This document shows positions 43,932-52,511 of a DNA stretch of 64,000 bases, piece after piece; positions within the stretch are counted from its first letter, which is position 1, and each line of letters opens with the position of its first letter. A program made the position numbers and the translations under genes. The stretch is from NCBI RefSeq assembly GCF_021277265.1, contig NZ_JAJSOH010000021.1, positions 62,001 through 126,000 on the forward strand. The letters are read 5' to 3'. The notes beneath the pieces are model-generated. The model was not told the origin of the DNA and ran no database searches. It saw only the letters and a program-made list of their open reading frames with translations. This stretch comes from Kineosporia rhizophila. GTDB lineage: Bacteria; Actinomycetota; Actinomycetes; Actinomycetales; Kineosporiaceae.

Positions 43932-45005
43932 ATGCCCTTCCCCGCACCCCGCCGGCGTCCGACCTCTGGCCAAGGCCTCACCCGACGAGCCGGACTGGCA
44001 GCACTGGCCCTGGCGGGGTTGACCGCCTGCGCCGGAACCTCGCGCGCCGAGTCCACGCCTCCGGCCACCAGCACTCCTTCGAGTGAGCCGGGCCACATCA
44101 AGCACGCCGATCTGGCCTACGCCGAGGCGGTGGGCCGGGCGCACCTTCTCGACCTCTACGTGCCCACCGGCGTCCAAGGCCCCTTCCCGGTCGTGCTTTT
44201 CCAGGCCGGCTCGGCCTTCGGCAGCGACGACACCAAGTCCACCACCTCCGACCTGAGCGGCACCGTCGGCGCCGAGAACCTGGCCGGCCTCTGGGCCCAG
44301 CACGGCTACGCCGTGGTCGGCCTGAACGTGCGCAGCTCCGCCCAGGCCAAGTTCCCGGCCCAGGTGCACGACGTGAAGGCAGCGATCCGCTGGCTACGCG
44401 CCCACGCCGACGAATACGGCCTGGACAAGCAACGTTTCGCCACCATGGGCACGAGCAGCGGCGCGTGGGGCGCGGTCATGGCCGGGGTCTCGGCCGGGAA
44501 CGCCTTCCTCGAGGGCGATCTGGGCAATCCCGGGGAGTCCAGCGAGGTCCAGGCCGTCGTCGACCTCTTCGGCCCGACCAACTTCCTGGCCATGGACAAG
44601 CACCGGCTTCCCGAGGGCCAGAAGCACAATCCGGGCTCGTCGCCCGAGTCGCAGCTCATGGGTTTCCCGATCCAGACCCGCCCCAAGGCCACCCGCCGCG
44701 CGAACCCGGCCACCTACGTCACCGCCGAGGCCCCGCCCATCTGGATCACCCACGGCACGGCCGACCTCCTGGTGCCCTTCAACCAGTCGCAGATCCTGTT
44801 CGGCGCCTACCACGACGCCGGTGCCCCAGCCACTTTCAGCCTGGTGCAGGACGCCGGGCACACCGATGCCTACCTGACCGGCTCCGCCCCCACCCCGCAA
44901 GTGGTCGTCCACACCACCGAGGGCGGCAACCTCACCCGCACCGACCAGCCCGCCCCGACTTTCGAGACAGTACGCGCGTTCCTCGACCAGAACCTCGCCC
45001 GCTGA
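43932..45005 (+). CDS. Secreted lipoprotein alpha/beta hydrolase (esterase)
   Basis: A 357-residue hydrolase. The N-terminus is a signal peptide with twin arginine (TRRAGLAALALAG) ending in a lipobox (LTAC, Cys33), so it is exported and lipid-anchored, possibly by Tat. The catalytic serine lies in GTSSGAWG and the charge-relay Asp and His are probably in HGTADLLVPF and DAGHTDAYL. It resembles feruloyl-esterase-like carbohydrate esterases. Substrate is unknown. It converges on the PPOX gene. Confidence 0.84.
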   Translation: MPFPAPRRRPTSGQGLTRRAGLAALALAGLTACAGTSRAESTPPATSTPSSEPGHIKHADLAYAEAVGRAHLLDLYVPTGVQGPFPVVLFQAGSAFGSDDTKSTTSDLSGTVGAENLAGLWAQHGYAVVGLNVRSSAQAKFPAQVHDVKAAIRWLRAHADEYGLDKQRFATMGTSSGAWGAVMAGVSAGNAFLEGDLGNPGESSEVQAVVDLFGPTNFLAMDKHRLPEGQKHNPGSSPESQLMGFPIQTRPKATRRANPATYVTAEAPPIWITHGTADLLVPFNQSQILFGAYHDAGAPATFSLVQDAGHTDAYLTGSAPTPQVVVHTTEGGNLTRTDQPAPTFETVRAFLDQNLAR

Positions 45006-45007
45006 GC

Positions 45008-45625
45008 TCAGTAGAGGCCGTGCTGGGCGTCCAGCGCGAGCATGTCGTCGATCAGCTTCGCCTCGACCTCGAGCTCGCGCTGGCTCTTGGCGATCTGCCC
45101 GCCGGTCGGCACGTCCCGGCGGCTGGGCCAGGTGGCGGCGTCCCAGAGGCTCGAGCGCACGAAAGCCTTGCTGCAGTGCGAGAACAGCTCCTCCACCGCC
45201 ACCTCCACGCTCAGGTGGGGCGCGGATCCCTTCACCGTCATCCGGTCCAGGTAGGGCGCGTCGGCCACGATCCGGGCCCGGCCGTTCACCCGGATGGTGT
45301 CGCTGATCCCGGGCACCACGAACAGCATGCCCACCCGGGGCGACTGCAGGATGTTGCGCAGACTGTCCAGGCGACGATTCCCCCGCCGGTCGCCGAAGGC
45401 GATCGTCTTCTCGTCCAGCACCAGCACGTTCCCGGCCGGGTCACCGCGCGGTGAGACGTCGCAGGTTCCGTCCTCGGCGGTGGTGGCCAGCAGGAAGAAC
45501 GGGCTGAGCTCGATGAAGCGCCGGGACTCGGGGTCGATCCGGCCCACCGCCTTGGAAGCGATGTCCGGATGCGGCAGCTCGACGATCTCGCGCAGCTCCG
45601 CCTCGTTCGTGATCACTCGGCTCAT
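45008..45625 (-). CDS. PPOX-class FMN-binding flavoprotein (MSMEG_1061 type)
   Basis: A 205-residue split-barrel flavin-binding protein of the pyridoxamine-5-phosphate-oxidase superfamily: FFLLATTAEDGTCDVSPRGDPAG is the FMN-loop region, followed by LDSLRNILQSPRVGMLFVVPG and the helical C-terminus. It matches the MSMEG_1061-like subgroup, whose substrates are not known. The ATG at 45625 was chosen over a GTG four codons earlier. It is divergent from the nucleotidyltransferase gene. Confidence 0.82.
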   Translation of the reverse strand: MSRVITNEAELREIVELPHPDIASKAVGRIDPESRRFIELSPFFLLATTAEDGTCDVSPRGDPAGNVLVLDEKTIAFGDRRGNRRLDSLRNILQSPRVGMLFVVPGISDTIRVNGRARIVADAPYLDRMTVKGSAPHLSVEVAVEELFSHCSKAFVRSSLWDAATWPSRRDVPTGGQIAKSQRELEVEAKLIDDMLALDAQHGLY

Positions 45626-45805
45626 CTGCCGCGACACCGCACCGTCTCGTCGTCCACTGGTTCGCCCGCCAGGTTAGGCAAGCCTCAACTGGCGTCGCAA
45701 CCAACCGTGTCGAGCACCACGGAAAATTGCGGTGGCGCCGGACCGGCCCGCTGTTGCACGATGTCCGACTGCCCAAAAACAGGGCACGGAGTGGAGGTCG
45801 TCGAC

Positions 45806-46612
45806 ATGGACGTTCGGGAGCTGCTGACCGAGCCGGTGCTGGAGTACGGGGACCGGACGGTGGCCGAGGCCGGCCAGATCCTGCGCTGCACGGTGGGCTC
45901 CGGGCTGCACGGCATCGCCATCGCCGGCACCGACGACCACGACGAGATGGGCGTGTTCGTCGAGCCTGCCCGCTGGCTGCTCGGGCTGGGCTACACCCGT
46001 GACAGCTACGTGGCCCGTTCCCAGGCCGAGGGAGCCCGGTCCGGGCCGGGTGACACCGACCTGGTCATGTACAGCCTGCGGAAATACCTGCGGCTGGCGG
46101 TGAAGGGCAACCCCACCGCGCTGCTGCCGCTCTTCGCGCCCGAACCGGATCTGCTGTTCTGCAACGAACTGGGGCACGAACTGCGGGCCCTGCGGCAGTC
46201 CTTCCTTTCGCAGGCCGCGACCACCCGCGTCCTGGGGTTCATGCAGGCCCAGCGCAAGGCCCTGGTCAACGGCGGGCGGAAGGTGCCGAACCGTCCTGAG
46301 CTGGTGGAACGGTACGGATACGACACGAAGTACGCCTCGCACGCCCTCCGCCTGGCCATGCAGGGCCGTGAACTGGCGCAGCACGGCCGACTGACCCTGC
46401 CGATGCCCGAGGCCGAGCGGCAGCGGGTGCTGGAGGTGAAGTCCGGGCAGGTGAAAGAGCTGCAGACCGTGCTGGACGAGATCGACGCGGTGGCGGCCGA
46501 GGTGGTGCAGGCGCTGGAGTCCGGCCGCACTCCCCTGCCGCAGCGGGCCGACACGGCCACGATCGAGGAGTGGGCGGTCAACGTGCACCGCCGGTTCTGG
46601 GACTGGGCTTGA
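45806..46612 (+). CDS. RlaP-type nucleotidyltransferase
   Basis: A 268-residue protein of the predicted nucleotidyltransferase family PF10127 (RlaP, RNA-ligase-associated, DNA polymerase beta superfamily). The active-site strand is GSGLHGIAIAGTDDHDEMGV, equivalent to the G-S...D-x-D pattern. YDTKYASHALRL and a helical C-terminus complete the family. A GGAGG site nine bases before the ATG fixes the start. The family is often linked to RNA repair, but no RNA ligase is in this window, so the target is unknown. Confidence 0.83.
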   Translation: MDVRELLTEPVLEYGDRTVAEAGQILRCTVGSGLHGIAIAGTDDHDEMGVFVEPARWLLGLGYTRDSYVARSQAEGARSGPGDTDLVMYSLRKYLRLAVKGNPTALLPLFAPEPDLLFCNELGHELRALRQSFLSQAATTRVLGFMQAQRKALVNGGRKVPNRPELVERYGYDTKYASHALRLAMQGRELAQHGRLTLPMPEAERQRVLEVKSGQVKELQTVLDEIDAVAAEVVQALESGRTPLPQRADTATIEEWAVNVHRRFWDWA

Positions 46613-46675
46613 ACTCCGGCTCGCTGGGCCCGATGCTCGCCCGAGGTGCCACAGCGGCGTAGACGAAGGGGAGAC

Positions 46676-47215
46676 ATGGCGGACGACAACGGCAAGCGCC
46701 GGTCCGGTTCGTCCCAGAAACCCCCTGACCCACGCGGCAGCTGGCCCGCTGTGTTCTCGGCGCTGGCTGTCGCGGGTCTGCTCTTCGCCGGGGCGATCGC
46801 CCTGCACTACGGCAAGCTGCCGGCCTTTCTGGTGCCAGCCACCGAACTGGGCGAGGAGGCGACGGTCGAGGGCCGGCTGACCCAGGGCCCGGCCTCGACC
46901 GCCGTCACTCTCGTGGTCTCGGTACCGGCCGAGGCCAAGGTCTCCGACCTCAAGGCCAAGACCGACCAGCAGGTGGCCACGGTGGCGGTGAAGGTGCAGA
47001 ACACCTCCGACCGCCCCGTGCCCGTGCCGGGTGCCGACCAGTCCCTGCGCACCGACCTGGCCCGCTCCTACGACAGTCGCACCGACGACGCCGTCGAGGT
47101 GGCCGCGGGCAAGACCCGCACGGTCGAGCTGCAGTTCCTCATCCCGGCCGACGAGGAACCGGACACCCTGAACCTGAAACTGGCCGGCGAGACGGTGAAA
47201 CTGGACGTGCGCTGA
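46676..47215 (+). CDS. Single-pass membrane protein with Ig-like domain
   Basis: A 179-residue protein with a hydrophilic N-terminus, one membrane helix (residues 27-44, FSALAVAGLLFAGAIAL) and an exported domain of about 125 residues resembling DUF4352-type beta-sandwiches (VKVQNTSDRPVPV, AAGKTRTVELQFLIP). The ATG has GAAGGGGAG upstream. Function is not recognised. Confidence 0.68.
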   Translation: MADDNGKRRSGSSQKPPDPRGSWPAVFSALAVAGLLFAGAIALHYGKLPAFLVPATELGEEATVEGRLTQGPASTAVTLVVSVPAEAKVSDLKAKTDQQVATVAVKVQNTSDRPVPVPGADQSLRTDLARSYDSRTDDAVEVAAGKTRTVELQFLIPADEEPDTLNLKLAGETVKLDVR

Positions 47216-47229
47216 GCCGGTCCGTCAGA

Positions 47230-48261
47230 TCAGCTCACCACCGGCCAGTTCGAGGAGTCCCAGGTCAGCCGGTTGATCCCGAGCTTGGCCACACCGTTGT
47301 CGGCGCCGTCGTAGTAGTGGTACACGAGCACGTCGCCGTCACCGTCCTGGATCAGCGACTGCCCGCCCGGGCCGACGATGCTGCCGTGCGTGCCCAGGAT
47401 CTGGGTGCCCCCGCCGGCGGTGAGCAGCTTGCCCGGCCGGTCCTTGTACGGGCCGGTGATGGTCTTGGAGCGGCCGACCATGATCTTGTAGGTGCTGTCC
47501 TTGCCCTTGCAGCAGTTGTCCCACGAGGTGAACAGGTAGTAGTAGCCGGCGTGGTAGATGATGGCCGGCGCCTCGATCGCCGTGCTCCCGGTGCGGGAGG
47601 CCAGGCTGTGCACCGTGGAGCTGCTCGAGATCCGCTTGCCCGTGGTCGGGTTCAGCTCGATCATCTTGATCCCGGTCCAGAACGAGCCGAGCGAGAGCCA
47701 CCACTTGCCCTGCCGGTCGACGATCAGGTTCGGGTCGATCGCGTTGTGGTTGCTGCTGGTCGTGGTGGAGTAGATCTTGCCCTGGTTGGTCCAGCTGCCG
47801 GGCTTGCCGGTGGTGCTGGTGGCCAGGAAGATCGCCGACTTGTTCTTCCCGAACGACGAGGCCGAGTAGTACAGGTAGAACTTGCCGTTGCGGTACGAGA
47901 GGTCCGGCGCCCACAGGTTGGCGTTCGACTGGCCGGTGTACTCGTCCGTCCAGGAGGCACCGTTGGGGAAGGCCAGCCCGGTGTAGGTGAACTTGGTGCG
48001 GTCGGTGGAGGTGCGCAGCGCGATGCCGGGGGCCGTGGCCGCCATCAGGTAGGTGCCGTCCGGCCCCTTCACCATGGTCGGGTCGTGCACCGCGATGTTG
48101 CCCGAGACCGCACCCGGGCCGGGGTAGTTGGCCGCACCGGCAGAACGAAGGTGCAGGGTCGCCGGAACGACCGCCGCGGTCACGACCGCGGCGGCGAGCA
48201 GCCACGCCAGCCGGATCCGGCCCTTCCGGGCTCCCGACCGCACTGAGAAGACGCTGGACAT
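47230..48261 (-). CDS. Secreted GH43 arabinan endo-1,5-alpha-L-arabinosidase
   Basis: A 343-residue exported five-bladed beta-propeller hydrolase of family 43. A signal peptide occupies residues 1-44. Catalytic acids are visible: Asp60 in IAVHDPTMV (base), Asp in AIDPNLIVD (pKa modulator) and Glu in EAPAIIYHAGYYYLF (acid). It cleaves arabinan of plant pectin outside the cell. It fits the uronate-using locus nearby, both directed to plant polysaccharides, although they are not co-transcribed. Confidence 0.91.
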   Translation of the reverse strand: MSSVFSVRSGARKGRIRLAWLLAAAVVTAAVVPATLHLRSAGAANYPGPGAVSGNIAVHDPTMVKGPDGTYLMAATAPGIALRTSTDRTKFTYTGLAFPNGASWTDEYTGQSNANLWAPDLSYRNGKFYLYYSASSFGKNKSAIFLATSTTGKPGSWTNQGKIYSTTTSSNHNAIDPNLIVDRQGKWWLSLGSFWTGIKMIELNPTTGKRISSSSTVHSLASRTGSTAIEAPAIIYHAGYYYLFTSWDNCCKGKDSTYKIMVGRSKTITGPYKDRPGKLLTAGGGTQILGTHGSIVGPGGQSLIQDGDGDVLVYHYYDGADNGVAKLGINRLTWDSSNWPVVS

Positions 48262-48362
48262 GGCACCTTTCCTGGTTCGACGGTGCCGGCGGGTCGCCGG
48301 CCGACGCCAGTGAGGTCGGTTCCGGGCGCTCTCAGGTTGCTTTCGGGACCTTCAAATCGAGG

Positions 48363-48896
48363 TCAAGTTCCCGGGGGCACGTCCGGCTCGGTCTTCTTTT
48401 GGACGATCGACGCGGCGGGCGAGGGAGCGTCGGTCCGGGTGGGGGCCGGGTTCTCGGAACGGGTGTACCGCGCGATCTCCTCGTCCGCACTGAAGATCAG
48501 CGTGTCGTCCTCGACCCGCACAGTGGTGGCCCGGTCGAGCACGTCGTAGTGCGGCACGTTGGCGCAGCCGATCTCGGTGGAGGCCATCTCCTTCTGCTCG
48601 AACGCACCGCCGGCGTCGAGCTCGTAGGTACCGCGCAGGCCGTTGCACCCGTCGCTGCCGGTCCATTCACCCTGGTCGAACTCCAGATAGGCATCGGCCC
48701 AGGAGTCCGCGAACACCGGATCCAGGCGGTACCCCTCGATCCGCAGCGGATACCACCGGCCCACGATGTCTTCGGCCACGTTGGACCCGACCAGCGCGGT
48801 CCCCTCGGCCACGGGCTCGCCCTGCTCTCCGCAACCCGTGACCAACAGGACGGGCAGGACCAGGCCGACCACCGCCGTCCTCAATTTCTGGCTCAT
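48363..48896 (-). CDS. META-domain lipoprotein
   Basis: A 177-residue lipoprotein (signal peptide, lipobox VTGC, Cys22) with a META/HslJ-like beta domain: IVGRWYPL at its beginning, the conserved GSDGCNGLRGTYEL and MASTEIGC. Members of the family are implicated in stress tolerance, but the mechanism is unknown. The ATG is preceded by GGGAGG. It is divergent from the LacI-NAT gene across a region with a palindrome. Confidence 0.84.
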   Translation of the reverse strand: MSQKLRTAVVGLVLPVLLVTGCGEQGEPVAEGTALVGSNVAEDIVGRWYPLRIEGYRLDPVFADSWADAYLEFDQGEWTGSDGCNGLRGTYELDAGGAFEQKEMASTEIGCANVPHYDVLDRATTVRVEDDTLIFSADEEIARYTRSENPAPTRTDAPSPAASIVQKKTEPDVPPGT

Positions 48897-48997
48897 CGAA
48901 ATACCTCCCTCACCAGTGCCGAACCTTGGACGGCCCGCCGCCCGGATTGGTTCCCCATGCGGCCTTGACGGAGCGAAGAGCTTGGGCGACGCTGATG

Positions 48998-49013
48998 TTA
49001 ATTGATTAACACC
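48998..49013. promoter_or_regulatory. Perfect palindrome, candidate LacI operator
   Basis: TGTTAATTGATTAACA is a 7-bp perfect inverted repeat around a TG centre, 13 bp before the LacI-NAT start and in the divergent gap to the META gene. Its AT-richness in this genome and its spacing suggest autoregulation. LacI sites often have a CG centre, so it is not a textbook match. Confidence 0.65.
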
Positions 49014-49026
49014 GTCGGGAGGAAAG

Positions 49027-50925
49027 ATGGGACCGCGCCCCACCCTCAAGTCCGTGGCCGCCGCCGCGGGGGTGTCCACGGCCCAGGTCTCCTACGCCTT
49101 CAACCGCCCGGATCGGCTGTCTGCCCAGGCCAGAGTGCGCATTCTCGAGGTCGCCCGGCAGCTGGGCTACTCCGGGCCGAACGCCGCGGCCCGCTCGCTG
49201 CGCACCGGCAAGGCCGAGGCGATCGGAGTCCTGTTCACGGTCGGTCTTTCCCAGGCCTTCAAGGACCCCTATCTTCTGGCCATGCTCGGGGGTCTGGCCG
49301 AGATCACCGAGCAGACCGGGACGGGCCTGGTCCTGATCCCGTTGGCGGCCGCTGGCTCCGGCCCCGACGAGCTGCGTAAGTCGCTCGACGCCGTGCAGCG
49401 CGCGGTGATCGACGCGGCCGTGGTGGCCGACAACCTGACCGACGAGCATCCGGCGGTCCAGGTCTTGCGCGACCGCCACATTCCGATGGTGCGGGAGTCG
49501 ATCAACGAGTCCGGACCGTTCGTCGCCATCGACGACCGTGCCGCCGCCCGCGAACTTGGTTCACATCTGGCCGGTTTCGGGCATCAAAACGTGGTCTTCG
49601 TGGTTTACAGCCTTCACCAACAATGGACGTCGGTGAGCCTCGACGACGAAAGTCACCTCACGCGCTACTCCAGATTGCGTCTGGCCGGGCTGCGCGAGGG
49701 CCTGGGCCCACGAGCTCGCGTGCGCGTCGTCAGCGGCGGCAAGAATTCGCCTTCGCCCGACGCAGCTGGGTTTTTCGACCAACCCGACATGCCCACAGCG
49801 ATCGCCGCCGACAGTGACGTCATGGCCACCGGCGTCCTCAAGGTTCTTCAGCAGAGGGGACTTCGGCCCGGGCGCGACATCTCGGTCACCGGGTTCGACG
49901 ACATTCCCTCCGCAGCCACCCTCGGGCTCACCACGATTCGGCAGCCGATCCACGAAAAGGGCCGCCTGATGGGCCGTCTGCTGCTCGACCCCACCTACAC
50001 CGAGGAACAGGTAGTACTCCCGACCCACCTCGTCGCCCGTTCCAGCACCGGCCCCGCACCCCTCGTCCGCAATCATCGCCCGGAAGGAACCGCACCCGTG
50101 ACCACCGAGTGGCAGAGCGAGAACCTCGATCTCGAAGCCTATCTGAAGCGAATCGGACACACCGGACCACTGGAGAGCGACGAGAAGACCCTGGCCGCCC
50201 TGCACCGCGCCCATGTGGCCAGCATCCCGTTCGAGAACCTCGACGTCATCCTGGGCCGCGGCATCGCCGTCGACCTGGAGCACGTACAGGCCAAGCTGGT
50301 CGATCGGCAGCGCGGGGGTTACTGCTACGAGCACGGCATGCTGTTCGGAGCCGTCGCCGAACGGCTGGGCTTTCAGGTCACCCGCATTCTGGCCCGCGTC
50401 GGCGACCCAGCCGAAATCGTCCGCTCCCGATCCCATCTCGTGCTCCGAGTGGCCACCCAGGAGCAGCAGTGGCTGGCCGACGTCGGGTTCGGTTCCGGCC
50501 TGCTCACTCCCCTGCCATTCACTTCAGGTGCAGCGCAGCAGCAGGGCGTCTGGCAGTACGAGCTTCAGCAGACCCCGGACAACGTCTGGCACCTGCGTGA
50601 GTTCGGCAAGACGATCCAGACCTTTGCCGAAGAACTGCAGTACTTCGTCGATGTGGAGGCCGCCAACTTCAACACCTCGACCAACCCCAACTCCCCCTTC
50701 ACCCATCGCCCCATCGTCGTGCGTAAAGACGAAACTTCGGTGCGGGCCCTGCGTGGCCGCACCTACAGCATCGAACGCCCCGGCCAACCCACCGAACAGC
50801 GCGAACTCAGCGACAGCGAGTTCACCGGCCTCCTGCGCTCAGACTTCGCCCCCACCCTCACCGATGCCGAGATCTCCGCCCTGGTCGCGTCTCTTTCTCC
50901 CCAGAAGGAGGCCGGCCATGAGTGA
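49027..50925 (+). CDS. LacI-family regulator fused in frame to arylamine N-acetyltransferase
   Basis: A continuous 632-codon frame. Residues 1-345 are a complete LacI regulator: helix-turn-helix LKSVAAAAGVSTAQVSYAFN and a periplasmic-binding-protein-type sensor with DISVTGFDDIPSA and LTTIRQPI. Residues 358-632 are a complete NAT of normal length (275 residues) with the Cys-His-Asp triad (RGGYCYEHG, RSHLV, ADVGFG), which acetylates arylamines or hydrazines from acetyl-CoA. An internal GTG at 50098 with GGAAGGA upstream could start NAT alone. Either a real fusion or a lost LacI stop (see the findings). The 8-bp overlap with the next gene suggests one operon. Confidence 0.82.
   Translation: MGPRPTLKSVAAAAGVSTAQVSYAFNRPDRLSAQARVRILEVARQLGYSGPNAAARSLRTGKAEAIGVLFTVGLSQAFKDPYLLAMLGGLAEITEQTGTGLVLIPLAAAGSGPDELRKSLDAVQRAVIDAAVVADNLTDEHPAVQVLRDRHIPMVRESINESGPFVAIDDRAAARELGSHLAGFGHQNVVFVVYSLHQQWTSVSLDDESHLTRYSRLRLAGLREGLGPRARVRVVSGGKNSPSPDAAGFFDQPDMPTAIAADSDVMATGVLKVLQQRGLRPGRDISVTGFDDIPSAATLGLTTIRQPIHEKGRLMGRLLLDPTYTEEQVVLPTHLVARSSTGPAPLVRNHRPEGTAPVTTEWQSENLDLEAYLKRIGHTGPLESDEKTLAALHRAHVASIPFENLDVILGRGIAVDLEHVQAKLVDRQRGGYCYEHGMLFGAVAERLGFQVTRILARVGDPAEIVRSRSHLVLRVATQEQQWLADVGFGSGLLTPLPFTSGAAQQQGVWQYELQQTPDNVWHLREFGKTIQTFAEELQYFVDVEAANFNTSTNPNSPFTHRPIVVRKDETSVRALRGRTYSIERPGQPTEQRELSDSEFTGLLRSDFAPTLTDAEISALVASLSPQKEAGHE
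50082..50100 (+). promoter_or_regulatory. Internal ribosome site and GTG of the NAT part
   Basis: GGAAGGA (50082-50088) stands nine bases before GTG (50098-50100), exactly where a separate NAT gene would begin. In the +1 frame a TGA at 50099-50101 would overlap this GTG as a normal coupled stop-start. Confidence 0.6.
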
Positions 50926-51469
50926 CCTGGGCCAGCTCGCCGTCATCATCGCCAGCGTGCGCAAAGACCGCCTCGGCCCCACCGTGGCCACCTGGTTCCT
51001 CGACCACGTCCCGCCCGGCACCGACGTCATCGACCTGGCCACGCTGGACCTCCCCGACCACCTGGCCGGCGGCGGCGACACCGAACTCTTCACCAAGCGC
51101 ATCGAACGCGCCGACGCCGTCGTGGTGATCACGCCCGAATACAACCGCGGCTACCCCGGAGCCCTGAAGACCGCGATCGACACCGTCGTGGCCGAATGGC
51201 AGGCCAAGCCCATCGGTTTCGTCTCCTACGGCGGCATCTCGGGCGGGCTTCGCGCGGTCGAGCAGCTGCGCCTGGTCTTCGCCGAGCTTCACGCCGTCAC
51301 CGTGCAGGCCGCGGTCAGCCTCCCCCATGCCTGGGATCGGTTCGACGAGCAGGGCAAGCTGCGCGAACCCCGGCATCCGGACTCGGCGGCCGCAACGATG
51401 CTGGGGCAGCTGGCCTGGTGGTCGGAAGCACTACGGCAGGCGCGGGCGACCAGCGCGTTCGCTCTCTAG
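50918..51469 (+). CDS. NADPH-dependent FMN reductase 1
   Basis: A 183-residue flavodoxin-like reductase: N-terminal phosphate loop IIASVRKDRLG, the flavin motif VVITPEYNRGYPGALKTAID and GFVSYGGISGG. It supplies reduced flavin or reduces quinones or azo compounds with NADPH. AAGGAG precedes the ATG, and the gene overlaps the NAT end by eight bases, so it is probably co-expressed with NAT, a pairing that suggests aromatic amine or azo/nitro detoxification (inference). It is similar to the gene at 61189. Confidence 0.88.
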   Translation: MSDLGQLAVIIASVRKDRLGPTVATWFLDHVPPGTDVIDLATLDLPDHLAGGGDTELFTKRIERADAVVVITPEYNRGYPGALKTAIDTVVAEWQAKPIGFVSYGGISGGLRAVEQLRLVFAELHAVTVQAAVSLPHAWDRFDEQGKLREPRHPDSAAATMLGQLAWWSEALRQARATSAFAL

Positions 51470-51481
51470 TCGGCGTTCCGC

Positions 51482-52435
51482 TCATCCAGCCGCTCGGGCC
51501 TGGGCGATCTGGGTCAGGTTGGCGGTGACCACAGCCAGGTGGGTGGCGACATCGGCGTCCCGGGGCCGGGCTGCGACCTTCAGCCCGGTCCGCGGCACAT
51601 CGCCGAGCGCCTTGACGGTGTCCGCGATCTCGTTCGGACCGAGGAGAGACGCGGCCGCCGAGGCCAGAGCGGCGTCCGAACCGTGGGCGGGGATGTGCAT
51701 GTCGGTCCAGGCCGGCCCCCAGGCCGTGTCCTCACCGGTCGCACCGGAGAAGATGTAGGCCCGTAGCAACTCCGCCTCGTTGACCGCGGCGATGTGCTCG
51801 AGGGCGAGATCCGGGCCATGCCCCTCGATGGCCGAACGGCCCCAGTTCAGGCTCATTCCCAGCACGTCGGAGGGCAGGCCGAAGGACTGCACGGCCGCGA
51901 TCTCGTCCGACAGCTGGAAGAACCCCTTGGCCGGAGTCTGATCCGGAACGTAGGCGTCGCAGTGCTCGACGAGCAGTTCGGCGCCGGCGAGATCCCATTC
52001 CAGGATCTCGGTGAGGGAGCGTTCGAACGCCGACCGGGAGCCACCTCGAGGCCCCGGAGCGCTGTGCACCTCGATGGCAGCGACCCGACGGGTGCCGTAC
52101 TCGTCGGCCAGGGTGCGAGCCAGGTCGCGGGCCCGGGCGACGTCGGCGAGCGCCTCGCGGCGATGGGTCTCGTCGTCGGAAGCCAGCCCGTACAACGGGT
52201 TCTGGCCCAGCGCGACCATCATCGAGGGCACCAGCGAGACCACCAGGTCCCAGTCGGGCCGGACGTGCTGCCGGATCCAGGCCGGTTCCAAGGTGCGCGT
52301 GCCAGCCGGGGCCAGGGCGAACTCGAGGCCGCTGAGCCCCAGCTCGGCAACGGCGTCGAAGAACGCGTCCTCCCCCGCCGGGTCGGCGGGTGCGGTGATG
52401 TAGGCGGCCAGGAAGAGCCCCTCGAGGCTGGTCAT
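51482..52435 (-). CDS. DUF4862 protein, xylose-isomerase-like TIM barrel
   Basis: A 317-residue protein of the DUF4862 family (TIM-barrel, AP-endonuclease-2/sugar-isomerase-like). Features include LFLAAYITAP at the N-terminus, AAIEVHSAPGPRGGSRSAF, the metal-like ligand region ELLVEHCDAYVPDQ and LGMSLNWGRSAIEGHG. The ATG at 52435 has GGAGGAATC upstream. It shares the divergent region and the IclR-like operator with the TRAP/Kdu genes, so a role as isomerase or epimerase in uronate use is proposed. The actual reaction is unknown. Confidence 0.76.
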   Translation of the reverse strand: MTSLEGLFLAAYITAPADPAGEDAFFDAVAELGLSGLEFALAPAGTRTLEPAWIRQHVRPDWDLVVSLVPSMMVALGQNPLYGLASDDETHRREALADVARARDLARTLADEYGTRRVAAIEVHSAPGPRGGSRSAFERSLTEILEWDLAGAELLVEHCDAYVPDQTPAKGFFQLSDEIAAVQSFGLPSDVLGMSLNWGRSAIEGHGPDLALEHIAAVNEAELLRAYIFSGATGEDTAWGPAWTDMHIPAHGSDAALASAAASLLGPNEIADTVKALGDVPRTGLKVAARPRDADVATHLAVVTANLTQIAQARAAG

Positions 52436-52511
52436 CTGATTCCTCCGTCGTAGCGCGGAACGGACCTTGCGGGTGATTTGTGGGGGTTGACGCATTTCTG
52501 GCGAGCAATTA

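Noticed and set aside
42004..43947. Longer start for the RecQ-like gene at 43947
   Set aside because: The extra 84 residues have no helicase homology and the GTG at 43695 has a good ribosome site.
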